64,000 nt of DNA, from NCBI RefSeq assembly GCF_000701465.1, contig NZ_JNIY01000003.1, forward strand, positions 496,001 through 560,000. Direction: 5' to 3'. The notes below the pieces were generated by a model. That model had not been told where the DNA came from, made no database searches, and worked only from the letters and a program-made list of their open reading frames with translations. This DNA comes from Paraoerskovia marina DSM 21750. Its GTDB lineage: Bacteria; Actinomycetota; Actinomycetes; Actinomycetales; Cellulomonadaceae. Position numbers and translations under genes: made by a program. Shown piece by piece: positions 25,691 through 35,660 of this stretch (within the stretch, counting starts at the first letter, position 1; each line of letters starts with the position of its first letter).

Positions 25691-27385
25691 GTGAAGAATC
25701 GCAAGCTCATGCCGCTCGTCGCCCTCGCTGCGGCGACCACCCTGTTCACCGTGACCGCATGCTCGGGAGGAGGTGACGAGTCGGCCGACGACACGACGAA
25801 CGCCGACGGCGCCGTCTCTCAGGGCGAGGTGCTCACGGTCGGCATGCCCAACGGCACACAGACGGAGAACCAGAGTCCCTTCGCCACGGGATCGTCCGCC
25901 CTGTCTCTCGGGTACGCCTTCGTCATCTACGAGCCGCTGATGATGGTCAACGACGCGATCCCGTCCGACGACCCGAAGCCCTGGCTCGCCGAGTCCGTCG
26001 ACTGGAACGAGGACTTCACCGAGGCGACGATCACCCCGCGCGAGGGAGTGACGTGGTCGGACGGCGAGGAGTTCACCGCGGACGACGTCGCCTTCTCGAT
26101 CAACCTGCGGAAGGAGTTCGAGGGGCTCAACACGGCGGCACTGCCGTACGAGGACGTCTCGACCGACGGATCGACGGTGACCGTGACCTTCTCGGCCCCG
26201 CAGTTCGTCAACCAGACCAAGCTCTACGACCTCCTGATCGTCCCTGAGCACCTGTGGAAGGACGTCGAGGACCCGACGACGTTCGAGAACACCGACCCCG
26301 TCGGAACAGGTCCTATGACATTGGAGTCGTGGACGCCGCAGGCCGCCACCGTCGTCGCGAACCCGGACTACTGGGGTGGGACCCCGGCCGTCCCGGAGAT
26401 CCGGTACTCCTCGTACAACGACAACAACGCGCTGACGACCGCGCTCACGACGGGCGAGGCGCAGTGGGGGTGGACGTTCATCGCCGACTACGAGAACGTC
26501 TACATCGCCCAGGACCCGGAGCACTACCACCAGTACGCGGCCGCCGGGCTCGGGATCGACGCGCTCTTCCTCAACAACGAGCAGAAGCCGTTCGACGACA
26601 TCGCCTTCCGCAGGGCGCTCAACATGGTGGTCGACCGCCAGCAGCTGGTCGACATCGCGACCTCCGGGGTGAACCCCGCGCTGACGAGCGTCTCGGGCAT
26701 GCCGATGCCGGCCGGCGAGGACTTCCTCGCGTCGGACCTCGAGGGGCAGGACTACGCCGTCGACGTCGAGGGGGCGAAGGCTCTCCTCGACGAGGCCGGC
26801 TACACCGGCGTCGGTGAGTCGCTCGTCGACCCCGACGGCGAGCCGGTCGCCTTCGAGCTGACGAACCCGGCCGGCTGGAACGACTACCTGACGGCGCTCG
26901 ACCTGATCAAGACAGCGGCGGCGGAGCTCGGTGCGGAGGCCACCGTCCAGCCGGCGAACCAGGACGGCTGGTTCGCCGACATCATCCCGCCGGGCAACTT
27001 CGACGCGAGCCTGCACTGGACCGACGGAGGTGCGACCCCGTGGGACATGTACGCCGACATCATGGACGGCGGCCAGTACGTGCCGCTCGGCGAACCCGCG
27101 AACTGGAACTTCGGGCGCTTCCAGAACGACGACGTGACGGCGGCGCTCGCCGACTACGCCAGCGCCACCGACGACGAGACCCGCAACGAGGCGATGGACA
27201 CCGTCCAGCAGGTCTTCGTCGACGAGGTGCCGGCGATCGCCATCTGGTCGCGGCCGGCGACGGCACAGTACTCGTCGCTCAACTACACCGGGTGGCCGTC
27301 GGAGGACGACCCGTACAACCAGGCGCAGCCCACGGGTCCGCAGGCCGCCGAGATCGTCATGAACCTCGAGGTCGCGACCGACTAG
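25691..27385 (+). CDS. ABC transporter family-5 solute-binding lipoprotein
   Basis: A 564-residue extracellular binding protein. A lipoprotein signal ends in TVTAC (Cys24). The SBP_bac_5 domain follows ([41 protein letters not shown] region split over about 96-140). Family-5 proteins bind peptides but in many actinobacteria bind cello- or other oligosaccharides; the upstream GH3 gene favours a sugar here. GTG start after AAGGAGG. The strong ribosome-binding site and the hairpin downstream fit the usual higher expression of a binding protein. Confidence 0.92.
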   Translation: MKNRKLMPLVALAAATTLFTVTACSGGGDESADDTTNADGAVSQGEVLTVGMPNGTQTENQSPFATGSSALSLGYAFVIYEPLMMVNDAIPSDDPKPWLAESVDWNEDFTEATITPREGVTWSDGEEFTADDVAFSINLRKEFEGLNTAALPYEDVSTDGSTVTVTFSAPQFVNQTKLYDLLIVPEHLWKDVEDPTTFENTDPVGTGPMTLESWTPQAATVVANPDYWGGTPAVPEIRYSSYNDNNALTTALTTGEAQWGWTFIADYENVYIAQDPEHYHQYAAAGLGIDALFLNNEQKPFDDIAFRRALNMVVDRQQLVDIATSGVNPALTSVSGMPMPAGEDFLASDLEGQDYAVDVEGAKALLDEAGYTGVGESLVDPDGEPVAFELTNPAGWNDYLTALDLIKTAAAELGAEATVQPANQDGWFADIIPPGNFDASLHWTDGGATPWDMYADIMDGGQYVPLGEPANWNFGRFQNDDVTAALADYASATDDETRNEAMDTVQQVFVDEVPAIAIWSRPATAQYSSLNYTGWPSEDDPYNQAQPTGPQAAEIVMNLEVATD

Positions 27386-27392
27386 GGGTGTC

Positions 27393-27421
27393 GCGGTGCG
27401 ACGGCCCGGCCGTCGCACCGC
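27393..27421 (+). terminator. Intercistronic hairpin after the binding-protein gene
   Basis: Perfect 12-base arms (GCGGTGCGACGG at 27393-27404 and its complement at 27410-27421) with a five-base loop lie seven bases after the stop codon. Such hairpins commonly reduce read-through or protect the upstream mRNA, so that more binding protein than transporter is made. Confidence 0.65.
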
Positions 27422-27501
27422 ACCTCTCGACCACAGCCAGGGCGCCACGTGGTGCCGCTCCGTCGCCGGCTTTGCCGGCCGTCCCGATCAAGGTGATGTT
27501 C

Positions 27502-28569
27502 ATGCCCGCACCGTCCAGCGTCGACCCGCCTGCCCTGCGCGTCGTCGGCCTGCAGAAGCACTTCCCCGTCCGGGGCCTTCGATCGAAGAAGGTCGTGCAC
27601 GCGGTCGACGACGTCGACCTGGAGCTGCACGCGGGAAGCGTCGTCGCGCTGGTGGGGGAGTCCGGCTCGGGCAAGTCCACCGTCGCGCGTCTGCTCGCCC
27701 GGCTGATGCCCGCCACGGGGGGGACGATCGAGCTGCACGGCCGCGACGTCACCGGCGGTGGCCGTCGCGCGTTCCGCCGGTACGTCGGCCGGGTCCAGAT
27801 GATCTTTCAGGACCCGTTCGGCTCGCTGAACCCGGTCCACACGGTGCGCTACATCCTGACCCGGAGCCTGCGGATCCATCGAGGCAGGCTCCGGGGCGAG
27901 GCGCTCGAGGAGGCCCTCGCCGAGCTGCTCGAGCGGGTGCACCTTGCACCCGTGGAGCGGTACGTCGACAAGTACCCCCACGAGCTCTCAGGAGGTCAGC
28001 GGCAGCGCGTGGCCATCGCCAGGGCGCTCGCCGCGGACCCGGAGGTGCTGCTCGCCGACGAGCCGATCTCGATGCTGGACGTCTCGATCCGCCTGGGAAT
28101 CCTCAACCTCCTCCGGGACCTGCGTGACCGGATGGGGATCGCGATCCTCTACATCACGCACGACATCGCGTCGGCGCGCTACTTCGCCGACCGCACGATG
28201 GTGATGTACGCGGGACGCGTGGTCGAGGTCGGTGACTCGGAGTCCGTGACGCAGGACCCGAGGCATCCCTACACGCAGCTCCTCGTGGGCTCGGCCCCGG
28301 ACCCCGACGACATGAGCACGCGGGCGCGCGGGGCGCACGGCGAGGCTCCGAGCCTCGTCTCGCCGCCGCCCGGCTGCCGGTTCAACACCCGATGCCCGTT
28401 CGCGACCGACCTGTGCCGCGAGGAGGTCCCGGAGCTGCTCGACGTCGGTGACGGCCGGGCAGCGGCCTGCTGGGGCTACTCCGACCGCTCGGACCGGCCC
28501 CGCCTCGGCTCCGTGCTCGAGGCCTACGGCAGCCGGACGTCGTCGCCGGGAGAGGGGGCGGCGTCGTGA
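27502..28569 (+). CDS. Oligopeptide/oligosaccharide ABC transporter ATP-binding protein (OppF-like)
   Basis: A 355-residue ATPase with Walker [11 protein letters not shown]-loop [10 protein letters not shown], signature LSGGQRQR, Walker B VLLADEP and H-loop THD. The C-terminal region typical of Opp/Dpp ATPases carries four Cys ([15 protein letters not shown], then AACW), which in some DppD/DppF proteins bind a [4Fe-4S] cluster. ATG at 27502; ATG 27496 and GTG 27493 are alternatives. Its stop overlaps the next start. Confidence 0.9.
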   Translation: MPAPSSVDPPALRVVGLQKHFPVRGLRSKKVVHAVDDVDLELHAGSVVALVGESGSGKSTVARLLARLMPATGGTIELHGRDVTGGGRRAFRRYVGRVQMIFQDPFGSLNPVHTVRYILTRSLRIHRGRLRGEALEEALAELLERVHLAPVERYVDKYPHELSGGQRQRVAIARALAADPEVLLADEPISMLDVSIRLGILNLLRDLRDRMGIAILYITHDIASARYFADRTMVMYAGRVVEVGDSESVTQDPRHPYTQLLVGSAPDPDDMSTRARGAHGEAPSLVSPPPGCRFNTRCPFATDLCREEVPELLDVGDGRAAACWGYSDRSDRPRLGSVLEAYGSRTSSPGEGAAS

Positions 28570-29546
28570 AGTTCCTGACCCGGCGACTCGCCTTCTACGT
28601 CGTCACGGCGTGGGCCGCCGTCACGATCAACTTCCTGATTCCCCGGATGATGCCGGGGGACCCGGTCACCGCACTGATGGGACGCATGCAGGGTCGCATC
28701 GACTCGAGCGCCGAGAACTCGATCCGTGTGCTCTTCGGGCTCGACCAGGACACGAACGTCTGGCAGCAGTACGTCGAGTACTGGCGACTGCTCTTCCAGG
28801 GCGACCTGGGGCTCTCGTTCACGTTCTTCCCGACGCCCGTCGCCGACATCGTCCGGCAGTCGCTGCCCTGGACGGTCGGGCTGGTCGGTATCGCGACGAT
28901 CATCGCGTTCGTCCTGGGCACCGGCCTCGGCATGGCGATCGGCTGGCGCCGCGGTACGTGGGCGGACGCGCTGCTCCCCATCACGACGTTCTTCTCCGCG
29001 GTGCCCTACTTCTGGCTCGGGCTCATCGCCATCACGGTGTTCTCGGTGACCCTGGGCTGGTTTCCCTCGAGCGGGAGCTATGACCGGGGACTCATCCCGG
29101 GGTGGAGCTGGGAGTTCGTCGGGTCCGTCATCTACTACGGGTTCCTCCCCGCGCTGACCGTCGTCCTCGCGTCCGTGGCCGGGTGGATCCTCGGGATGCG
29201 GAACATGATGGTGACCGTCTCGTCGGAGGACTACGTCACCGTCGCCCACGCGAAGGGGCTCCCGGGCCGCAAGGTCATGTTCGGCTACGCGGCTCGCAAC
29301 GCGATCCTCCCGCAGATCTCCAGCTTCGCCCTGTCCCTCGGCTTCATCGTCGGGGGCACGCTGATCATGGAGATGGTCTTCTCGTACCAGGGGATCGGCT
29401 ACACCCTCTACCAGGCGGTATCCACGCAGGACTACCCGCTGATGCAGGGCTGCTTCCTGGTGATCACGCTCTCCGTGCTCGCGGCGAACATCGTCGCCGA
29501 CTTCGTCTACGCCGCACTCGACCCGCGCACCCGCCAGGAGGCATGA
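28566..29546 (+). CDS. ABC transporter permease, DppB/OppB type
   Basis: A 326-residue inner-membrane permease with about six membrane segments and the binding-protein-dependent transport motif near the C-terminal third ([21 protein letters not shown], about residues 220-240), where the ATPase docks. The GTG start overlaps the ATPase stop (GTGA). Confidence 0.9.
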   Translation: MKFLTRRLAFYVVTAWAAVTINFLIPRMMPGDPVTALMGRMQGRIDSSAENSIRVLFGLDQDTNVWQQYVEYWRLLFQGDLGLSFTFFPTPVADIVRQSLPWTVGLVGIATIIAFVLGTGLGMAIGWRRGTWADALLPITTFFSAVPYFWLGLIAITVFSVTLGWFPSSGSYDRGLIPGWSWEFVGSVIYYGFLPALTVVLASVAGWILGMRNMMVTVSSEDYVTVAHAKGLPGRKVMFGYAARNAILPQISSFALSLGFIVGGTLIMEMVFSYQGIGYTLYQAVSTQDYPLMQGCFLVITLSVLAANIVADFVYAALDPRTRQEA

Positions 29547-29547
29547 G

Positions 29548-30543
29548 ATGACGACGGACACGACGCTCGTCGAGCAGATCCCGGATCTCGAGACCTCGGG
29601 ACGGCCGAAGAGAGCCCGACAGAAGAACCTGCTCTTCCTGCGCAACTCGAAGGCGATCACCGGACTGGCGATTCTCGGCTTCTTCGCCGTGCTCGCGATC
29701 GTCGGTCCCTGGATCGCCCCGTACGACCCCAACCAGATCTCGCCGGACCTCGTGCAACCGCCCTCGGGCTCCCACTGGCTGGGTACCGACCACCTCGGGC
29801 GTGACGTGCTGTCGCAGCTCGTCGTGGGGACCCGGAGCGTGCTGGTCGTCGGGTTCGTGGCCGGTGTCGCGGCGACCTTCATCGGCGTCGTCGTCGGGGT
29901 CACGGCCGGATTCGTGGGCGGGGTCGGCGACGAGACGCTCTCGGCGCTCGCGAACGTCTTCCTCGTCATCCCGCAGCTGCCCCTCATCATCATCATCGCC
30001 GGGCAGCTGCCGACGGCGGGCGGGCTGACCGTCGCACTCGTGATAGCCGCGACCGGGTGGGCGTGGGGAGCGAGGGTCCTGCGCGCCCAGACGCTCTCCC
30101 TGCGACGGCGCGACTTCATCGAGGCCGCACGGGCGAACGGCGAGCGGACGTGGCGGATCGTGCTGGCCGAGATCCTGCCGAACCTGACGGCGATCATCGC
30201 GGCCGGCTTCGTCGGGACCGTGACGTTCGCGGTGCTCTCGCAGATCACGCTCTCGTTCATCGGGATCCTCCCGCTCGACACCTGGAACTGGGGGACGGTG
30301 CTCTTCTGGGCCCAGAACAACCTCGCCCTCCAGCGGGGGGCCTGGTGGTGGTTCGTCCCGGCCGGCCTCTGCATCGCAGGACTCGGCATGGCGCTGACCT
30401 TGATCAACTTCGGCATCGACGAGTTCGTCAACCCCCGCCTTCGGAGCACCGGAATGCACGCCCGGTCGCTGCGACGTCGAAAGATCCGTCCGCGCGTCGG
30501 CTTCACGCCGGTCGTGCACGAGGCGCAGGAGGACCGCGCATGA
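29548..30543 (+). CDS. ABC transporter permease, DppC/OppC type
   Basis: A 331-residue permease. It has a cytoplasmic N-terminal extension, then a first membrane segment (AITGLAILGFFAVLAIVGPWIAPYD region), the GTDHLGRDVLSQLV signature of DppC proteins (about 75-88), and the ATPase-coupling EAARANGERTWRIVLAEILP loop. One base separates it from the previous gene. It pairs with the DppB-type permease to form the channel. Confidence 0.9.
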   Translation: MTTDTTLVEQIPDLETSGRPKRARQKNLLFLRNSKAITGLAILGFFAVLAIVGPWIAPYDPNQISPDLVQPPSGSHWLGTDHLGRDVLSQLVVGTRSVLVVGFVAGVAATFIGVVVGVTAGFVGGVGDETLSALANVFLVIPQLPLIIIIAGQLPTAGGLTVALVIAATGWAWGARVLRAQTLSLRRRDFIEAARANGERTWRIVLAEILPNLTAIIAAGFVGTVTFAVLSQITLSFIGILPLDTWNWGTVLFWAQNNLALQRGAWWWFVPAGLCIAGLGMALTLINFGIDEFVNPRLRSTGMHARSLRRRKIRPRVGFTPVVHEAQEDRA

Positions 30544-31646
30544 GCACGTCCGCAATCCCACGCACAGCCCCTCGCGAGGGGGGCGCCCGCACCGGCGCAC
30601 CGGTGCTCGAGATCAGGAACCTCTCGGTCGACTACGGGTACGGCTCCGACCCGACCCATGTGCTGCGTCAGGCCTCGCTGACCCTTCACCGGGGCGAGGT
30701 CCTCGGCCTCGCGGGAGAGTCCGGCTGCGGCAAGTCGACGCTCGCCTACGGAGCGACCCGGCTGCTGCCGCCGCCCGGTCTCGTGACGGGCGGGCAGGTG
30801 TGGTTCACGGACCGGGACGGCACGAGGTCGGACATCCTCGCGCTCGACGACGCCGCCCTGCGTGCCTCGAGATGGCGGGACATGGCGATCGTCTTCCAGG
30901 GAGCCATGAACTCCCTGAACCCCGTCTTCCGGATCGGACGACAGATCGCCGACGGGATCCTCGCCCACTCGCCGGGCATGAGCCGGGCCGACGCGACGGA
31001 GCGGGCTGCCGCGATGCTGGAGATGGTGGGCATCTCGCCCGACCGCCGTCGGGACTTTCCGCACCAGCTGTCGGGCGGCATGCGTCAGCGCGTGATGATC
31101 GCCATGGCGCTGTCCCTGGACCCGCAGGTCCTGATCATGGACGAGCCGACGACAGCCCTCGACGTGGTGATGCAGCGGCAGATCGTCGAGCAGATCGCCG
31201 AGCTGCGCGAACGTCTCGGCTTCGCCGTCATCTTCATCACCCACGACGTCTCCCTGCTGATCGAGATCGCCGACCGGATCGCGATCATGTACGCCGGGGA
31301 GGTCGTCGAGGAGGCAGCCGCCCAGGACGTCTACCGGCGGCCCCGTCACCCGTACACCGATGCGCTCCTGCACTCGTTCCCGCCGTTGCGGGGGCCTCGT
31401 CGTGAGCTGGGCGGGATCCCCGGGTCGCCGCCAGATCTCGCCCGCCTTCCCACGGGATGCCCGTTCCGCGCCCGGTGCGCCTTCGCGTTCGACGCCTGTG
31501 CTCACGTGGTCCCGGAACTGGCGGAGACCGGCGTTCCCGGGGACGCCCCGTTCCGACGCGTGGCCTGCCTGAGGCACGACACGCGCTCCGTCGTCGAGGC
31601 CGGGTTCGACCCGCAACCTCTCCCCGAGGAGCTCGCACGACGGTAG
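30540..31646 (+). CDS. ABC transporter ATP-binding protein (OppD/DppD-like)
   Basis: A 368-residue ATPase: Walker A GESGCGKST, Q-loop FQGAMNSLNP, signature LSGGMRQR, Walker B VLIMDEP, H-loop ITHD. The Opp/Dpp C-terminal tail has Cys residues (GCPFRARCAFAFDAC, then VACL). ATG overlaps the permease stop. Last gene of the operon starting at GH3; completes a two-ATPase, two-permease importer. Confidence 0.9.
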   Translation: MSTSAIPRTAPREGGARTGAPVLEIRNLSVDYGYGSDPTHVLRQASLTLHRGEVLGLAGESGCGKSTLAYGATRLLPPPGLVTGGQVWFTDRDGTRSDILALDDAALRASRWRDMAIVFQGAMNSLNPVFRIGRQIADGILAHSPGMSRADATERAAAMLEMVGISPDRRRDFPHQLSGGMRQRVMIAMALSLDPQVLIMDEPTTALDVVMQRQIVEQIAELRERLGFAVIFITHDVSLLIEIADRIAIMYAGEVVEEAAAQDVYRRPRHPYTDALLHSFPPLRGPRRELGGIPGSPPDLARLPTGCPFRARCAFAFDACAHVVPELAETGVPGDAPFRRVACLRHDTRSVVEAGFDPQPLPEELARR

Positions 31647-31692
31647 TCGCGTGTCCGAGCGACGGGTCAGCACGGTGGCCTACGGTGATCGC

Positions 31693-32718
31693 ATGACCAC
31701 ACCTTCCGGCACGTCCGGGTCGAACGGCATGCCCGGAGAGCTGCCGCCCACGGTTCCGCTGCCCGCGGCCAGGACCGCGCGTCCGCAGCGAGCCGCGTCG
31801 CCCTCGGGAAGCGTCCCGCTGCAACCCCTCGAGCCCGCCGCCGGAAGCGTCGCGGCGCGCGTCCTCGCCGGGGTGGCGGGGGTCGCGGCCGCCGTTCTCG
31901 TGTGGGTCGTGTGGAGGTATTTCGTCGGCACCTACGACGGTCAGCGCGCCGACTGGGCCGCGTTCGAGGGCGCGACGTACGGCCAGGGCAGGCTCTGGCG
32001 CGTCGCCGAGCCCGTCCTCGACGTCGTCTCGATCTCGTTCGTCGTCCTCGGCGTCGGAGCCGCGATGGGCATCGCGCTCGTCCGACGCCGGTGGGCGCTC
32101 GCGATCCAGGTCGCCTTCCTCGTGGCCGGGGCCAACGTGACGACGCAGCTCCTCAAGCACGTCGTCCTCGACCGCACGAACCTCCTCGGCACCTGGGACT
32201 CGGGCAACACCCTGCCGAGCGGGCACACCACCGTCGCGGCCTCGGTCGCCGTCGCGCTCCTCCTCGTCGTACCGCGCAGGGGCCGCCCGCTCACGGCGCT
32301 CCTCGGGGCCGGCTACACCGCCGCGACGGGCGTGTCGACGCTGGTGGGGCAGTGGCACCGGCCCAGCGACGTGATCGCCGCGGTGCTCGTCGTCCTCGCG
32401 TGGACGGGGATCGTCCTCGCCTTCACCCCCGCCTCGGGGCTGGACCGCGTCAGCCCCTCCGAGCCGACGGTCGGCGCCGGGTCGTGGACCACCGCCGTGC
32501 TGCTCTGGGTCGGTGGCGGCGCGGCGCTCGCGGGCGCCGGTCTCGCGCTCGAGCGGGTCCTCGCGGCTGCGCCGTGGCAGGAGCCGCAGACGGTGGCCTA
32601 CGTCGGGGGCGCGTTCGGGGTCATCGGGTGCACCGCGGTCGCGTTCGGCCTCATGCTGGTGCTGCGCCAGGCGACCGGACATCCGGGCGCGGCGGCACAG
32701 GTGGCTCGCCACCAGTAG
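31693..32718 (+). CDS. PAP2 superfamily membrane phosphatase
   Basis: A 341-residue protein with a Pro/Ala-rich cytoplasmic N-terminus (about 65 residues), then about seven to eight membrane segments. The PAP2 motifs are present: KHVVLDRTN, PSGHTT (about 175-180) and GQWHRPSDV with the catalytic His and supporting Asp. Such enzymes remove phosphate from lipid carriers or phosphatidic acid. The last three membrane segments, after residue 255, are beyond the core domain. The ATG at 31693 is favoured over an upstream in-frame start at 31651. Confidence 0.85.
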   Translation: MTTPSGTSGSNGMPGELPPTVPLPAARTARPQRAASPSGSVPLQPLEPAAGSVAARVLAGVAGVAAAVLVWVVWRYFVGTYDGQRADWAAFEGATYGQGRLWRVAEPVLDVVSISFVVLGVGAAMGIALVRRRWALAIQVAFLVAGANVTTQLLKHVVLDRTNLLGTWDSGNTLPSGHTTVAASVAVALLLVVPRRGRPLTALLGAGYTAATGVSTLVGQWHRPSDVIAAVLVVLAWTGIVLAFTPASGLDRVSPSEPTVGAGSWTTAVLLWVGGGAALAGAGLALERVLAAAPWQEPQTVAYVGGAFGVIGCTAVAFGLMLVLRQATGHPGAAAQVARHQ

Positions 32719-32834
32719 TGTGCAAGCCGTCCACGAACGGCAACACGGCCGGACCAGGTGGCGTACCGTCGGGTTCTGCCACAGCATGCGTACGGGCTCG
32801 ACGCCCGTCGCACAACCCAAGGGAGCAGGAACGG

Positions 32835-35642
32835 ATGCCCGCAGGACGCAAGCTCGTGATCGTCGAGTCGCCCGCCAAGGCCCGCAAGATCCAGGGCTAT
32901 CTCGGGGACGACTACGTCGTCGAGGCCAGCGTCGGCCATATCCGTGACCTTCCGCAGCCGTCGGAGATGCCGGCGGAGATGAAGAAGGGCCCGTACGGCA
33001 AGTTCGCCGTCGACGTCGACAACGGCTTCGACCCGTACTACTCCGTCTACGGCGACAAGAAGAAGAAGGTCGCCGAGCTCAAGCGCTACCTCAAGGACGC
33101 CGACGAGCTCTACCTCGCCACCGACGAGGACCGCGAGGGCGAGGCCATCGCGTGGCACCTGATCGAGGCGCTCAAGCCCAAGGTGCCGGTCAAGCGCATG
33201 GTGTTCCACGAGATCACCAAGGACGCGATCACCCGCGCGCTCGAGAACACCCGTGAGCTGGATACGGACCTGGTCGACGCCCAGGAGACCCGGCGGATCC
33301 TCGACCGGCTCTACGGCTACGAGGTCTCCCCGGTGCTGTGGCGCAAGGTCCGTCAGGGCCTCAGTGCGGGTCGCGTTCAGTCCGTCGCCACCCGCCTCGT
33401 GGTCGAGCGCGAGCGCGAGCGCATGGCGTTCGTCTCCGCGGAGTACTGGGACGTGACCGGGTCGTTCTCCCTCGCGGACACCACGCACGACGACGCGGGG
33501 ACGGCCTTCGGGGCACGTCTGGTCGAGCTCGACGGCACCCGGGTCGCGTCCGGTCGCGACTTCGACGACCGAGGCCGGCTCAAGTCGTCGGCCAAGGGTG
33601 TGAGCCACCTCGACGAGGCGACGGCCCGCGCCGTGGTGGCCGGGCTCGACGGGTCCTCGTTCACCGTCCGCAGCCTGGAGACCAAGCCGTACACGCGACG
33701 CCCGGCGGCACCGTTCACCACCTCGACCCTGCAGCAGGAGGCCAGCCGCAAGCTGCGGATGACCTCGCGCCAGGCGATGCGCACGGCGCAGGGCCTGTAC
33801 GAGAACGGGTACATCACCTACATGCGTACGGACTCGCCGGCGCTGTCCACCGAGGCCACGAACGCGGCCCGCGGTCAGGCCGCAGAGCTCTACGGCGCGG
33901 ACTTCGTGCCGCAGAAGCCGCGCACGTACGCCAACAAGTCCAAGGGTGCGCAGGAGGCCCACGAGGCGATCCGTCCCGCGGGCGACACGTTCCGGACGCC
34001 CGCGCAGGTCGCCTCCGAGATCAGCGGCGACCAGTTCCGGCTCTACGAGTTGATCTGGAAGCGCACGGTCGCCTCGCAGATGGCCGACGCCAAGGGTTCG
34101 ACGGCGTCCGTCCGGCTGGCGGCCGCGACGCCCGACCACGGGGACGCCGTGTTCGCGGCCTCAGGGACCGTCATCACGTTCCGCGGGTTCCTCGCGGCGT
34201 ACGAGGAGTCCTCCGACGTCGACCGGTACGCCGACGACTCCGTCGAGGCCGTGACGAGCGGCTCGGGCACGGGTGGCAAGAAGGCCGGCGAGGCGCGACT
34301 GCCCCAGATGTCCGAGGGCGACGCCCTGACCTGTGAGGACCTCACCGCCGACGGGCACTCGACGTCGGCCCCGCCCCGGTACACCGAGGCGAGCATCGTC
34401 AAGGCTCTCGAGGAGCTCGGCATCGGCCGACCCTCGACGTACGCCTCCACGATCTCCACGATCCAGGACCGCGGCTACGTCCTGTCCCGCGGCCAGGCGC
34501 TGGTCCCCAGCTGGGTCGCGTTCGCCGTCGTGCGTCTGCTCGAGGAGCACTTCGACCGGCTCGTCGACTACGACTTCACCGCCACGATGGAGGCGGGCCT
34601 CGACTCGATCGCCGCGGGTGAGCGGGACCGGGTCGCGTGGCTCGAGGAGTTCTACCGCGGCGACGGCAGCGGCTCGCGCGACTCCGGCGGACTGCGGGGC
34701 TTGATCGAGCAGCTCGGCGACATCGACGCGCGCGAGATCAACTCGATCCCGCTCGGCGAGGGCGTCCAGCTCCGTGTCGGCCGCTACGGTCCGTACGTCG
34801 AGGACCTGGCCGTCGAGGTGAAGGAGGGGGAGAACCCGCCGCGCGCCTCCGTGCCCGACGACGTCGCGCCCGACGAGCTCACGCTCGACATGGCGCGGGA
34901 GTTCCTCGCCGCGGGCGCCGACGACGGCAAGGAGCTCGGCACGCACCCGGAGAGCGGTCACCCGATCGTCGCGAAGTCCGGCCGCTACGGGCCGTACGTC
35001 ACCGAGGTGCTCCCGGAGCCCGAGATCGACCCGAGCCTGTCGGCCGCCGCGAAGAAGAAGGCGAAGGCCGCGGCCCCGAAGCCGCGGACCGGCTCGCTGC
35101 TGAAGAACATGACGCTCGAGTCCGTGACGCTCGAGGACGCGCTGCGCATCCTCTCCCTGCCCCGCGTCGTCGGCAAGGACCCGGAGACCGACGTCGAGAT
35201 CACGGCTCAGAACGGCCGCTACGGCCCGTACCTGAAGAAGGGGACGGACTCGCGCACGCTGCCCGACGAGGAGTCGATGTTCACGGTCACGCTCGAGGAG
35301 GCCCTGGAGCTGTACAAGCAGCCCAAGCGCGGGCGCGGCCGGACGGCGGCACCGCCGTTGCGCGAGATCGGCACCGACCCGGAGACCGAGAAGCCCGTCG
35401 TCATCAAGGACGGCCGGTTCGGCGCGTACATCACCGACGGCGAGACCAACCGGACCGTCCCGCGTGAGCTGACGGTCGAGTCGATCACGCCGGAGCGTGC
35501 GTTCGAGCTGCTGGCCGAGAAGCGGGCCCAGGGCCCCAAGAAGAAGCCTGCTGCGAAGAAGAAGGCTCCGGCCAAGAAGACGACCGCCAAGAAGCCCGCG
35601 GCCAAGAAGACGGCGACGACCAAGGCGGCGGCCAAGGAATAG
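32835..35642 (+). CDS. topA: DNA topoisomerase I (type IA)
   Basis: Relaxes negative supercoils. The 935 residues start with the TOPRIM domain (KLVIVESPAKARKIQGYLG; acidic DEDREGEAIAWH), then the type IA core with catalytic Tyr329 in YITYMRTDS. The C-terminal part has repeated topo-C domains (GRYGPYV/GRFGAYI repeats near 650-880) and a lysine/alanine tail (AAKKKAPAKKTTAKKP) instead of zinc fingers, as in other actinobacterial enzymes. ATG at 32835 after GGGAGCAGGAACGG. The frame is open upstream, but that part overlaps the PAP2 gene. Confidence 0.97.
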   Translation: MPAGRKLVIVESPAKARKIQGYLGDDYVVEASVGHIRDLPQPSEMPAEMKKGPYGKFAVDVDNGFDPYYSVYGDKKKKVAELKRYLKDADELYLATDEDREGEAIAWHLIEALKPKVPVKRMVFHEITKDAITRALENTRELDTDLVDAQETRRILDRLYGYEVSPVLWRKVRQGLSAGRVQSVATRLVVERERERMAFVSAEYWDVTGSFSLADTTHDDAGTAFGARLVELDGTRVASGRDFDDRGRLKSSAKGVSHLDEATARAVVAGLDGSSFTVRSLETKPYTRRPAAPFTTSTLQQEASRKLRMTSRQAMRTAQGLYENGYITYMRTDSPALSTEATNAARGQAAELYGADFVPQKPRTYANKSKGAQEAHEAIRPAGDTFRTPAQVASEISGDQFRLYELIWKRTVASQMADAKGSTASVRLAAATPDHGDAVFAASGTVITFRGFLAAYEESSDVDRYADDSVEAVTSGSGTGGKKAGEARLPQMSEGDALTCEDLTADGHSTSAPPRYTEASIVKALEELGIGRPSTYASTISTIQDRGYVLSRGQALVPSWVAFAVVRLLEEHFDRLVDYDFTATMEAGLDSIAAGERDRVAWLEEFYRGDGSGSRDSGGLRGLIEQLGDIDAREINSIPLGEGVQLRVGRYGPYVEDLAVEVKEGENPPRASVPDDVAPDELTLDMAREFLAAGADDGKELGTHPESGHPIVAKSGRYGPYVTEVLPEPEIDPSLSAAAKKKAKAAAPKPRTGSLLKNMTLESVTLEDALRILSLPRVVGKDPETDVEITAQNGRYGPYLKKGTDSRTLPDEESMFTVTLEEALELYKQPKRGRGRTAAPPLREIGTDPETEKPVVIKDGRFGAYITDGETNRTVPRELTVESITPERAFELLAEKRAQGPKKKPAAKKKAPAKKTTAKKPAAKKTATTKAAAKE

Positions 35643-35660
35643 CGCGGTCCCGTGGAGAAG

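Noticed and set aside
23090-27448. Very long open frame on the minus strand opposite the GH3 and binding-protein genes (over 1,400 codons)
   Set aside because: High-GC codon bias leaves antisense frames open; the composition is Arg/Asp/Val-rich with no domain, while the plus strand encodes two clear proteins.
28524-31673. Long minus-strand frame opposite the transporter genes
   Set aside because: Same antisense artefact; low-complexity sequence and all opposite genes are well supported.
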